Shown here: positions 7,921 through 15,261 of the stretch, piece by piece
Layout: the number at the start of each line of letters is the position of its first letter
Numbering within the stretch: position 1 is the first letter of the stretch
Assembly: GCA_016928095.1 (NCBI GenBank)
Contig: JAFGLL010000073.1
Span: forward strand, 1 to 36,199
Source: Thermoplasmatota archaeon
GTDB taxonomy: Archaea; Thermoplasmatota; Penumbrarchaeia; Penumbrarchaeales; Penumbrarchaeaceae
Reading direction: 5' to 3'
Length of the DNA: 36,199 nucleotides
Translations under genes and position numbers: made by a program
The notes under the pieces: generated by a model
Database searches by the model: none
Seen by the model: only the letters and a program-made list of their open reading frames with translations
What the model was told of the DNA's origin: nothing

Positions 7921-9566
7921 CTACCACCCCCCGCACAAGCGCACGCGCATGCGCAAGCACAGGCACATCCACCGCCACTGAAGCCTCCGGACCTCCCCCC
8001 ACTCCCTCCGGAAGGGGCGGGATGGAGGGTGTTCACAATGGAATGGGTCAGCCTGGTCGTGCTTGAGACCACGTTCTTGCTTAGGCTGTTAATGTTATTG
8101 ACATAAGACCTGGCGAAGCTCCCTGCCCCCAAAACGGCACCTCCTGAGCCGTGTGATGCACCTCCCGGGCCATGTGATGGATGATGTATGAATACCGGGA
8201 ACACCAGGATGTCCATCCTCCGGTCATAGTCGTCAGCCAGGGCGAGCCATTCATCCTTCTGCCTCAGGACCGCCTCCATAGCATCAGGATCAGCAGTGCT
8301 TCTTACCTCCTCCCATGCCCGATCGACTATGTTCCGGTAGAGCTGCTGCGTCTTCCTCTGGCTGAACCCGTCCATCTTCTTTTCGGTGAGCTTGATCATA
8401 CTTGTCAGTGCCTTCTCAAGCTGCGTCTTGTTAAAGGTCCCATCGGATTCTATCGAATCGAAAACGTCCTTCTCATACTGTTCGGTGAGAAGCCCTCCAT
8501 CGATCCATCCGAACCTCACAGGGTCCTGGGACGACTGGACTATGGCCCCCTTCTTGATCATACCATAGAGCACGAAGGCGAGGACCCTGTTCAGAGGAAG
8601 CTCCAGCACCATCGCCGCCTCGGGTGCGGTCAGGCCGGTCCTCGGCGGTCCGCTCGGAATTCTAACGGTTGGCCTGAAATAGTCCTTGCTCTTCCTGGCC
8701 GAAAAATAGATGGCAATGGCAACTATGGATACCCCGAAGAGGACAGGGAACAGGACAGGGAGCAGGAGGCACAGGAGCGCGAATACGGCAATGAACAGAT
8801 CCGCTATATCCATCCAGATGGTCTGTTCCCAGACCTTGTCAACATACTGCCGGTCGAAGGCAACACCCACATCGCAACTACCGCTGCTGATCGTCCCCGG
8901 TGATCTTTCCCCCCAGTGCCATGTGAGCTTCCATCCCTCCCCGGTCAGGGTACAAGCGTCCCACTCCCTGTTGTGCCAGGCAGTGTAGTTCAGGTCGGGG
9001 ACCGTCTGTGGAAGCACTATATGGACAGTAAGATCACCGGTATTCCCCCTCTGAAGATCGGCATCGAACCATGTTGGTCGGAACTCGACGCTTGCCATGT
9101 TCTCGTTCTCGGGGCTCTCCCATACCATCCTGTCGCAGACAATGGAGAACTCAACGACCACCCGATGGTCCGACCCCGCATTCATGTGGGCCTCTACCCC
9201 GGGGTCCACATACTCGGATCTTCGTATATCCGAAATGTCCTGATCCTTGATGATCGACCCGCCCACCGAGTATGTGGTGACATGAGCGCTGGCGGTGGAC
9301 AGTATGTAATATTTATTGGGCATCCCGACATCGACCACATCCAGTCCGCTGCCAAAATTAATGAAGTCGAAGGTATAGCTTATGAGAGCTTTCCCGTCTG
9401 TCCGGACCGACACCGTCACCTCTTCCCTGTCCAGAGAGAAATCGTAATCAGCCGCATTCGCACGTGACGGGACAGCATATATGAGAAAACCGGTCACTAA
9501 TATCAGAAGGAGGCAGATGATAAAAGGTCTTACCCTGTTCCCCGCTCCCTTCTCGAAACCGAACAT
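7917..9566 (-). CDS. DUF2207-like membrane protein ending in a (Cys-Ala)6 tail
   Basis: This 549-residue protein has a signal peptide (FIICLLLILVTGFLIYAV, cleavage near SRANA-A). A DUF2207-type extracytoplasmic beta domain spans about residues 40-245, followed by a hydrophobic hairpin or long TM at about 253-290 ending in the basic SARKSKDYFR. The cytoplasmic part has a winged-helix-like segment (LTAPEAAMVLELPLNRVLAFVLYGMIKKGAI) and helices. A Gly/Ser/His-rich linker leads to GGG-(CA)x6-GGGR at the very C-terminus. The Ala codons are GCC, GCT, GCA, GCG, GCT, GCG and the Cys codons mix TGT and TGC, so the repeat is kept at protein level. I prefer ATG 9566, which has AGGTG 6 bases upstream, over a GTG at 9575. 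It is followed with ATGA overlap by the radical SAM/SPASM gene. Inferred role: membrane-bound carrier of a modified Cys tail. Confidence 0.88.
   Translation of the reverse strand: MFGFEKGAGNRVRPFIICLLLILVTGFLIYAVPSRANAADYDFSLDREEVTVSVRTDGKALISYTFDFINFGSGLDVVDVGMPNKYYILSTASAHVTTYSVGGSIIKDQDISDIRRSEYVDPGVEAHMNAGSDHRVVVEFSIVCDRMVWESPENENMASVEFRPTWFDADLQRGNTGDLTVHIVLPQTVPDLNYTAWHNREWDACTLTGEGWKLTWHWGERSPGTISSGSCDVGVAFDRQYVDKVWEQTIWMDIADLFIAVFALLCLLLPVLFPVLFGVSIVAIAIYFSARKSKDYFRPTVRIPSGPPRTGLTAPEAAMVLELPLNRVLAFVLYGMIKKGAIVQSSQDPVRFGWIDGGLLTEQYEKDVFDSIESDGTFNKTQLEKALTSMIKLTEKKMDGFSQRKTQQLYRNIVDRAWEEVRSTADPDAMEAVLRQKDEWLALADDYDRRMDILVFPVFIHHPSHGPGGASHGSGGAVLGAGSFARSYVNNINSLSKNVVSSTTRLTHSIVNTLHPAPSGGSGGRSGGFSGGGCACACACACACAGGGR
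7921..7968 (-). repeat. Codons of the C-terminal Gly-rich (Cys-Ala)6 tail
   Basis: On the minus strand this block encodes GGG, six Cys-Ala dipeptides, GGG and Arg just before TGA. The six repeats use four different Ala codons and two Cys codons, unlike a slipped microsatellite. The tail lies next to the start codon of the putative maturase. Confidence 0.9.
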
Positions 9567-9575
9567 ATTGCACAC

Positions 9576-9965
9576 CTACCATTTTGGTTTCTCTTCCATA
9601 GTATAGACCTGATCGCAGTAAGGGCACTTCACAATCATTCCCATATCGGTGAACTTCACATCCTTCGTTTCCAGACCCGCACCGCAATTGTGGCATTTCA
9701 GCTTCTCCAACGACCTGTCCCCCCCTACAAGGTCCTCTCCTTTGATCTCGATCTTCTGTTCTATCCTAACATCCGGAGGCTTCTCCCCCTTCGATACAAC
9801 GATGACGATGACCAGCGGAGCAATACCAAGTAGGAACAGAAAGATGAACTGTATGATCAGGAATGCGGGAAAACCGGATGTCGACAATGCAAGGAACCAT
9901 ATGGCAGAAAGGATGAGGAAGAAAACTCCAAACGATATCAGAACGACCTTCAACCATGTCCTCAT
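9576..9965 (-). CDS. Small membrane protein with C-terminal zinc ribbon
   Basis: This 129-residue protein starts with two TM segments (about residues 7-29 and 33-56), followed by a cytoplasmic region. A zinc-ribbon follows with CHNC near residues 91-94 and CPYC near 114-117, 19 residues apart between knuckles. It is first in a minus-strand operon: its TAG stop lies directly at the start of the DUF2207-like gene, with a TATA-like box at 9988-9998. The start ATG is only about 28 bases from that box, so the mRNA is probably leaderless. I do not recognise a named family. Co-transcription suggests it works with the Cys-Ala tailed protein and its radical SAM partner, perhaps as an assembly or scaffold subunit. 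Confidence 0.8.
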   Translation of the reverse strand: MRTWLKVVLISFGVFFLILSAIWFLALSTSGFPAFLIIQFIFLFLLGIAPLVIVIVVSKGEKPPDVRIEQKIEIKGEDLVGGDRSLEKLKCHNCGAGLETKDVKFTDMGMIVKCPYCDQVYTMEEKPKW

Positions 9966-9986
9966 TACCGGTCTATCATGTTCTGC

Positions 9987-9998
9987 GGATAAAAGATT
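9987..9998 (-). promoter_or_regulatory. TATA-like promoter of the Cys-Ala tail operon
   Basis: On the minus strand, AATCTTTTATCC lies about 23-33 bases upstream of the ATG at 9965. This supports a three-gene transcript 9965 to 6595. There is no gap between the first two genes and a 4-base overlap between the last two. Confidence 0.45.
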
Positions 9999-10004
9999 TG
10001 CTTC

Positions 10005-10898
10005 TCACAGGCCCCTGGAATAGAATTCGGACACGAAGGGGTGCACCTTCTTCTCCTTCGCCTCCTGGATGATCTCGTGCGGCCCCATGGGCCCTTTCTC
10101 GGTGACGATCCGACTTACCAGATTGAGTGGGGTCTGATCGAAATAGTAGTTCATGATCCGGACACCTTCCATAGGTTCCATGATCTCGTCCGTCGGTCTC
10201 AAGACCTTCCTGTAGTTCTCGATACCCGCGGGGAGCACCTTATCGCTCCCTGCTACAGCGATCAGGTCCTTGCCCAGCAACCTGGCCTGTGATGCCAGCC
10301 CTCTTGTTCCGATCTTGTTGACCATGTAACGATGAGAGAGAGCATCCGCACCCACCATCACGATGTCCACATCCTCCATTTCCTGGAAAAGAGCGCTGTC
10401 CGCTACCAGGGTCACCGGGATCCCGAGGTCGCTGGTCCTTTTCGCCATCAACCTGCCCTCCCGGACCGGCCTTGCCTCCGAGAGGACCACCTCGAGCCTC
10501 TTTCCTTCGGATACGGCCTTCATCAAGGTGTCGGAGATGGTGGAACTGTTGGAGTAGGTCATTACCCTGAACCCGTCCTTGATCAGGGCCGAGGCCTTCT
10601 CGGAAACGATCCTGCCGCTGTTTTGCAGTTCGCTCCGGAAGGAACCGCAGAACCCATCGATGGGGAGGCCCTCTTCCATGCTCAACAATGCTCCGTTCAC
10701 GAGATTGACCATGGGGGCCATTGTAGGTTTCTGCTTCAGGAGATATACCAGGAGCTCGGTAAGGGTGTGATCATCCCGTATCGTACTTGCTGCGGTCCCG
10801 AGAACCTCGGAGGCCTTTAGGGTGAGCTCCACAGCACCCATCTCGTTATCACAACCGATACGGTCCATGCTCCCGAAGAACTCTTCAGCTTCTCTCAT
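10005..10898 (-). CDS. aIF2B-like (eIF-2B alpha/beta/delta family) protein
   Basis: This 297-residue protein belongs to the eIF-2B/MtnA/ribose-1,5-bisphosphate isomerase superfamily. It has an N-terminal helical region and a Rossmann-like C-terminal domain with VGADALSHRYMVNKIGT, ALIAVAGSDKVLP-type strands and the closing TPLNLVSRIVTEKG. The isomerases carry a catalytic Cys in a THCN-type motif. Here the equivalent stretch reads MTYSNSSTI, with Ser, so isomerase activity is doubtful and a regulatory eIF-2B-like role is more likely. I use ATG 10898, which lies about 30 bases from a TATA-like box. A TTG at 10925 would add nine residues and start inside the promoter. It is divergent from msrA across about 67 bases. 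Confidence 0.82.
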   Translation of the reverse strand: MREAEEFFGSMDRIGCDNEMGAVELTLKASEVLGTAASTIRDDHTLTELLVYLLKQKPTMAPMVNLVNGALLSMEEGLPIDGFCGSFRSELQNSGRIVSEKASALIKDGFRVMTYSNSSTISDTLMKAVSEGKRLEVVLSEARPVREGRLMAKRTSDLGIPVTLVADSALFQEMEDVDIVMVGADALSHRYMVNKIGTRGLASQARLLGKDLIAVAGSDKVLPAGIENYRKVLRPTDEIMEPMEGVRIMNYYFDQTPLNLVSRIVTEKGPMGPHEIIQEAKEKKVHPFVSEFYSRGL

Positions 10899-10926
10899 GA
10901 CGCTCAACTCACATTTTCGGTCCAAG

Positions 10927-10953
10927 GGATAAATAGACCATTTCGTTTATAAT
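10927..10953. promoter_or_regulatory. Divergent promoters for aIF2B-like gene and msrA
   Basis: Two TATA-like boxes lie back to back: CTATTTATCC on the minus strand (10927-10936) for the aIF2B-like gene and TTTATAAT on the plus strand (10946-10953) for msrA. The msrA ATG at 10966 is preceded by GGTGGTGAG. The boxes are close enough that the two promoters may compete for transcription factors. Confidence 0.45.
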
Positions 10954-10965
10954 GGTGGTGAGAAA

Positions 10966-11433
10966 ATGGATGAAGCGGTGTTCGGGGCCGGTTGCTTCTG
11001 GGGCGTTCAGGCGTCCTTCGACCAGCTGAAAGGTGTTGTTGGAACAGAGGTTGGATACTCAGGGGGCCATACCAGGGACCCGACCTACAAGGATGTCTGC
11101 ACCGACAGGACCGGGCATGCAGAGGTCGTCAAGGTCCGGTTCGACCCGTCGGTGATCTCATACCGACAGCTCCTTGACCATTTCTTCAGTATCCATGATC
11201 CCACGACCATCAACAGACAGGGGCCCGATACCGGGAGACAGTACCGGTCTGTGATCCTCTACAGGTCCGGGGAACAGGAGAAGGAGGCCAGGGAAGCATC
11301 GGACCGATGGGAACGCTCCGGAACCTATCAGATGCCGATCGTGACCGAGATCTCCCCATTGGGAGAATTCTACAAGGCGGAGGAGTACCATCAAAAATAT
11401 TTCGAGAGGACGGAGCTATGCCCCCATCGCTGA
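10966..11433 (+). CDS. msrA: Peptide methionine (S)-S-oxide reductase MsrA
   Basis: This 155-residue protein repairs oxidised methionine (S-sulfoxide) using the N-terminal catalytic motif GAGCFWG (Cys10). It also has the family motifs GYSGGHTRDPTYKDVC, TGHAEVV, FFSIHDPTTINRQGPDTGRQYRS and the late EEYHQKYFER. The single C-terminal Cys (LCPH, about residue 152) could be the resolving cysteine. The length is typical of the short archaeal and bacterial form with no fused MsrB domain. It has its own promoter and a good ribosome site (GGTGGTGAG). It is a cytoplasmic oxidative-stress protein, with no obvious functional link to its divergent neighbour. Confidence 0.97.
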   Translation: MDEAVFGAGCFWGVQASFDQLKGVVGTEVGYSGGHTRDPTYKDVCTDRTGHAEVVKVRFDPSVISYRQLLDHFFSIHDPTTINRQGPDTGRQYRSVILYRSGEQEKEAREASDRWERSGTYQMPIVTEISPLGEFYKAEEYHQKYFERTELCPHR

Positions 11434-11541
11434 GGATCGGCAGGAAAAATGGATGATAATTGGATAATATCCATATTTCGGTGTGGGATGTATAAAAGTT
11501 AAGGATGAAGCGTGACCACTGCTTTTATTGGACGCAGTTCC

Positions 11542-11559
11542 AAAAAATGTACGTTTTTT
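11542..11559. promoter_or_regulatory. Imperfect palindrome upstream of small acidic gene
   Basis: A6-TGTACG-T6 lies in the 211-base gap between msrA and the small acidic gene. Two TATA-like boxes flank it (TGTATAAAAG about 11490, ATATAATTATTAATA about 11600). The symmetry is partly just A/T runs around GTAC, so an operator role is a weak suggestion. Confidence 0.2.
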
Positions 11560-11644
11560 CCTCGATCTTTCCCGTCGGGCCCTTGTGAGCTTACAATGAT
11601 ATAATTATTAATAGTTGACAATCGCATGGATGTCAGGGATCATC

Positions 11645-11911
11645 ATGCCGGAAGAAGACAACCCTTTCCTTATAAAGTCCAAACCGCAGCTCGAAGTGAT
11701 GAGGGACGAGCCTCCGATAATCGATACGTTCGATTTCCTGGCTACACCCGAAGAAGCCAAGAAGATACATGACAAAGATATTATCGTTGACAGGACCAGA
11801 CCTAACTACGAGCAGGCGGGGACCCCGATCTGGGACAATAAGGATGCAAATGTCGATAACCCGGACTACGAGGTAGTCGACCATAAGGAAAAGAAGAAGG
11901 ACGAAGATTAA
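11645..11911 (+). CDS. Small acidic hypothetical protein
   Basis: The protein has 88 residues if the ATG at 11645 is used (MPEEDNPFLIKSKPQLEVM). An in-frame ATG at 11630 would fit a leaderless transcript from the TATA-like box near 11600, adding five residues. It is strongly charged and ends in KEKKKDED, with no TM segment or cysteine. The middle contains repeated Asp-Asn turns (WDNKDANVDNPDYEVVDH), suggesting an intrinsically disordered or partner-bound cytoplasmic protein. I do not recognise a family. Coding is supported by an isolated promoter, normal codon use and no competing frame. Confidence 0.65.
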   Translation: MPEEDNPFLIKSKPQLEVMRDEPPIIDTFDFLATPEEAKKIHDKDIIVDRTRPNYEQAGTPIWDNKDANVDNPDYEVVDHKEKKKDED

Positions 11912-12030
11912 AAGAGCTGAACCGTCCGCTTCGCCGTTCCCAAGGGTAGTCTGTCCCTTGTCCCCTCAAAACGGGATGGGGGAGGGAGCTGATCATCATT
12001 CTTCTTCGGTAATGTGGTTTTCCTGTCATT

Positions 12031-12999
12031 TCATTTCCGGTAGCAGACGTAGATGTCCGCCTCGATCATGATATCGTTCTCGAAAAAGTGGTGAACAAAA
12101 TAGAGGTTCCCATCTTCATCAAGCGAGGGCTCCCCTGCGAACATCTCCAGGATGAGGACCGGTTCCTGCCACACCCCGTTGATGTTGAACGACCTCCATA
12201 TCGAAGGGGTCCCCATATACGTCCTCGTGAACCACATCTCCCTGCCATCCGGCGTGAGGTACGGCCATCCCTCGTTCTCCGCAGTGTTCACCTCTTCTAT
12301 GTTGACAGGGGTGGACCAGTCGTCTCCTATCCTCTTCATCGTCCAGATATCATACTGCCCCTTGCCCCCTTCCCTGCCGGAATGGAAGTAGAGGTCATCT
12401 CCGACGAAATGGAGCTCCCCGACCTCAAGTTCGATCAATCTGTCTCCGGCGTACTGCCAGTTCTCCCATTCACCATCGACACGGTCCGCGGTGAACCAGT
12501 GAAGACCGGTGTACCCCTCCCTTGCGGATGCGAACCACATCGTATCCCCGACGATCGTATGAGCACCATCAAGTGCGAGCTTACCGGGATCCTGTAGCCA
12601 GACCCTCTTCGGTTCGGTCCATGTTCCGTTCCCCCTGCGGGATCCGTAGATGCCTGTCACATCATCGATGACCTGCTTTTCGGCGGGGACGCTCACGTCC
12701 GGGGTGAAGAAGAAGTAGAACGTGTTCCCGTCGGGAAGGATGAAGGGGGAATCCTCCCCGCCTCTGGTGTTCACGAGACCCGGCATGGGGACCGGTTCCT
12801 CGAACTCGTCCGAGTGAAGGATGGGGGGGTGGACATCGGTCTCGGGGGTCACCTTCACGGAATCGGCGGGGATCTTGTCATATCTGGTGATGTCAGGATA
12901 TTCCTCCCCCCCGTCCTCGAAGCAGCCGGGAAGCAGCACTGTTGCAGCAATGATCAGAATGGGAACTGCCCTCAAGATGTCACTTTTCATGAACGTCAT
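12031..12999 (-). CDS. Lipoprotein with WD40-like (PD40) beta-propeller
   Basis: This 322-residue protein starts with a lipoprotein signal: hydrophobic VPILIIAATVLLPGC, Cys likely lipidated, then an acidic GG-rich tether. The rest forms a beta-propeller with TolB/PD40-type blades such as SPFILPDGNTFYFFFTPD, GWPYLTPDGREMWFTRT and EPSLDEDGNLYFVHH, each with the strand-turn-D-G-x-x-[YL]-F pattern. I chose ATG 12999 because GGGGGTT precedes it by 4 bases; ATG 13026 would add a non-signal extension. It is predicted to sit on the outer face of the membrane and to bind a ligand or partner protein, with no catalytic residues evident. A strong terminator lies between it and the upstream SPFH gene. Confidence 0.85.
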   Translation of the reverse strand: MTFMKSDILRAVPILIIAATVLLPGCFEDGGEEYPDITRYDKIPADSVKVTPETDVHPPILHSDEFEEPVPMPGLVNTRGGEDSPFILPDGNTFYFFFTPDVSVPAEKQVIDDVTGIYGSRRGNGTWTEPKRVWLQDPGKLALDGAHTIVGDTMWFASAREGYTGLHWFTADRVDGEWENWQYAGDRLIELEVGELHFVGDDLYFHSGREGGKGQYDIWTMKRIGDDWSTPVNIEEVNTAENEGWPYLTPDGREMWFTRTYMGTPSIWRSFNINGVWQEPVLILEMFAGEPSLDEDGNLYFVHHFFENDIMIEADIYVCYRK

Positions 13000-13067
13000 G
13001 TTCAACCCCCGATGTTGTTCCCTCATCTTCTGGCGATATGCGGTGTTCCCACTGAAAAAACTTTCCG

Positions 13068-13110
13068 AAAAAAGAAAAAAAAAGACGGGGGGCCCGTGAA
13101 GGAGCCCCCC
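13068..13110 (-). terminator. Intrinsic-type terminator after SPFH gene
   Basis: On the minus strand GGGGGGC (13110-13104) pairs with GCCCCCC (13093-13087) across a 10-base loop. The T-rich tract that follows has nine Ts, one C and six Ts. It lies 22 bases after the SPFH stop and before the lipoprotein gene. It has the layout of a bacterial rho-independent terminator, although archaeal termination normally needs only the T-tract. Confidence 0.75.
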
Positions 13111-13131
13111 TTATAGGTTGGTGTCAAGACC

Positions 13132-15126
13132 CTAGGCCGCTTCAGCCTTCTCCGTTTCGGACCCATCCATCTTTCTGAGGAGTTCCTCCTTGACATGTCT
13201 GGACCTCTCGGACGGCTCACCGATCTCAACGAGATCGACCCCGAGCTTCTCCGACATCAGGAGGAGCATCAGGTTCTCGAAGGCCGAGAATGACCCATTC
13301 TCGTTGTTCCCCGATGATACGACCATCCTCGGTACGATGTCGATCTTCCCCTGCTCCACGGCCTGGGCGAACCTATCTATGGACTGCTGGAGTACCTGAT
13401 ACCTAGGACCGCCGTAAGCCCTGACCTTCTCCTCGATGGCAATGGCCTGGGCGATGCCTATTCTGGCCTCCTTCTCGGCATTCGCATCCGCAAGCGCCCT
13501 GATCTTCTCCGCCTCCTGGACGGACCTCTCGTAGTCGGCCTTGCCCTTGTTGCGCTGGATGTCGATGAAGACCTGGGACTCGGTGAGGGCCCTTTGCTGC
13601 ATGGCCAGGGCCTTTGCCTCGTTGAGCTCCTTCTCCTTCATTGCCGCGTCCTGTTGTCTTGCATAGGTCTCCAGCTGCTCCCGGGCGATCTGACGGTCCC
13701 GAAGCTGGACCAGGATCTGTTCGATCCTGCCATCATTGGCCGAGGAAGAGGGGGTCCCGATGAGCACCTCTTCGAGTTCCAGATCATAGTGAAGGAACTT
13801 CTCCCTCATGTCCCGGGATGACTTGTCCTGGATCTCGTTGCGCTCCTGGATGAGCTCGATGAGGGTCTTGGTCTGCCCGATGTTCTTGAAGTAGGCCGCC
13901 ACCATCGGGTCGAGGGTCTGGTCCACGAGCTTCTTCACATCCCCGAACCTCTGGATGACCAGGGGTGCTTTCCTGTAATCTATGTGAATGACCACGGAAA
14001 GGGGAAGCTCGGGCTCGAAAGCATCCTTGGTGATAAGGTCCACCGCGGAGAGGTTCTCGTCCAGTTTGTGGTTCCCGGTCTGGTTCTTGATCCATTTCAG
14101 GACTATGTTCGTGGTCGGTACCTGGATCACCATTCCGGCATAGGCGTTGAAGGGATATTTCCCCGGCATCAATGCATCCTTCCAGACACCCTTGTGTCCG
14201 ACATCCACCAGTTCGCCGTGCTTGTAATCGACCCCCGATGCATCCTCTCCCTTGCTCCCGAAGTAGGAGACAACCACCCCGACGTATCCTACGGGGACCA
14301 CGGTCTTGGGGATTATCTCCACCGTTGCGAAAAGCCTGTTAATGAAATATGTGCCATCCACGAGGACCTGGTACTGTTTACCTCTCTTTCCTCCTGCTGC
14401 CAGGAACCTCTCCGGGTCCTGGAAGTTATCATGGTTCAACTTCGAGCTGGGTGTGTTCTCGCCGACCTGGGGAGCGATTATCTCTCCAGGCTTCAGCGGT
14501 GGTCCGTCGTGTGCGGTCACGACACCGATGTTGTCTGACCTGCCCTTGATCACTATCGGCCTGAACCCTTCTCGGACCGAGATGATCTTCGCCATCTTCC
14601 TGAACGTGGGAAGGTCGTCTTTGTTTATGGGCAGGTGGTATATGTCATCCTCCAGGATGACGACGAACTGGGCCAGGTTGATCGCATAGGTGCCTTCCCT
14701 GATTATGCCCCTCTGCGGCCCTCTCTGACCTCCGTTCATCAGGAATCCTCTCACATCCTGGAACTCCATGCTCTCCTCTATCACCCTTCCCAGTGTCTGC
14801 TTCGGCCTCAGGGGCTCTCCATCACGTGCAAAGACATATCCGATAAGCCCCTGAGGTACGGTGACAAGGGGGACCTTGTGCACCCTGTACTTGAGCGGGG
14901 ACCTGAAATGTATACCGCCTCGAAGCACTTCCGGCTGGTACCCTGCTTCACCGTTGAGCGCGATGATGCAGTTCTTCAGTGAACCTTTCCCCGACCACTT
15001 CATCTCGACCACTGCGCACTTGTTGTTCGGTATCAATCTGAAACCCAGCAACCACAAGAGCAGAATGGTCACTGCTCCGATCCCCATGGATCCGAACAGC
15101 AACAGCGCTATCACAGCTCCTATCAT
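13132..15126 (-). CDS. SPFH/band-7 (flotillin-like) membrane protein
   Basis: This 664-residue protein has one N-terminal TM (about residues 3-28), then a duplicated beta module. The first copy runs from GLIGYVFARDGEPLRPKQ to GGQRGPQRGIIREGTYAINL. The second runs from NIGVVTAHDGPPLKPGE to GGKRGKQYQVLVDGTYFIN. The SPFH core follows (VPVGYVGVVVSYFG, ELPLSVVIHIDYRKAPLVIQRFGDVKKLVDQTLDP), then a long coiled coil rich in Ala/Glu (about 480-590). It ends with a helical tail in KAEAA. Proteins of this class oligomerise into membrane microdomain scaffolds. The start has GGAGGTG about 10 bases upstream and a TATA-rich region near 15195-15230. A strong terminator follows. Confidence 0.88.
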   Translation of the reverse strand: MIGAVIALLLFGSMGIGAVTILLLWLLGFRLIPNNKCAVVEMKWSGKGSLKNCIIALNGEAGYQPEVLRGGIHFRSPLKYRVHKVPLVTVPQGLIGYVFARDGEPLRPKQTLGRVIEESMEFQDVRGFLMNGGQRGPQRGIIREGTYAINLAQFVVILEDDIYHLPINKDDLPTFRKMAKIISVREGFRPIVIKGRSDNIGVVTAHDGPPLKPGEIIAPQVGENTPSSKLNHDNFQDPERFLAAGGKRGKQYQVLVDGTYFINRLFATVEIIPKTVVPVGYVGVVVSYFGSKGEDASGVDYKHGELVDVGHKGVWKDALMPGKYPFNAYAGMVIQVPTTNIVLKWIKNQTGNHKLDENLSAVDLITKDAFEPELPLSVVIHIDYRKAPLVIQRFGDVKKLVDQTLDPMVAAYFKNIGQTKTLIELIQERNEIQDKSSRDMREKFLHYDLELEEVLIGTPSSSANDGRIEQILVQLRDRQIAREQLETYARQQDAAMKEKELNEAKALAMQQRALTESQVFIDIQRNKGKADYERSVQEAEKIRALADANAEKEARIGIAQAIAIEEKVRAYGGPRYQVLQQSIDRFAQAVEQGKIDIVPRMVVSSGNNENGSFSAFENLMLLLMSEKLGVDLVEIGEPSERSRHVKEELLRKMDGSETEKAEAA

Positions 15127-15194
15127 CTATCCATTCACCTCCCTGGACCTCTCGGTCCATCACTTGTTCAAGGTGATAGGGACTATATGGATAT

Positions 15195-15232
15195 ATTCAA
15201 TTTATATTAAGATATATAAACATAAATTCAGT
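15195..15232 (-). promoter_or_regulatory. A/T-rich promoter region for the SPFH gene
   Basis: The minus strand reads TGAATTTATG, TTTATATATC and TTAATATAAA in succession in the 135-base gap after the 15262 gene. Several overlapping TATA-like boxes lie about 70-100 bases before ATG 15126, implying a leader that includes the GGAGGTG site. Confidence 0.4.
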
Positions 15233-15261
15233 TATAATGTGTCTCCAGCTCCATTCCAAGA

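Noticed and set aside
7921-7968. Cys-Ala repeat as a DNA microsatellite artefact
   Set aside because: The repeat units use four Ala codons and two Cys codons and stay in frame up to a proper stop, so simple slippage does not explain it.
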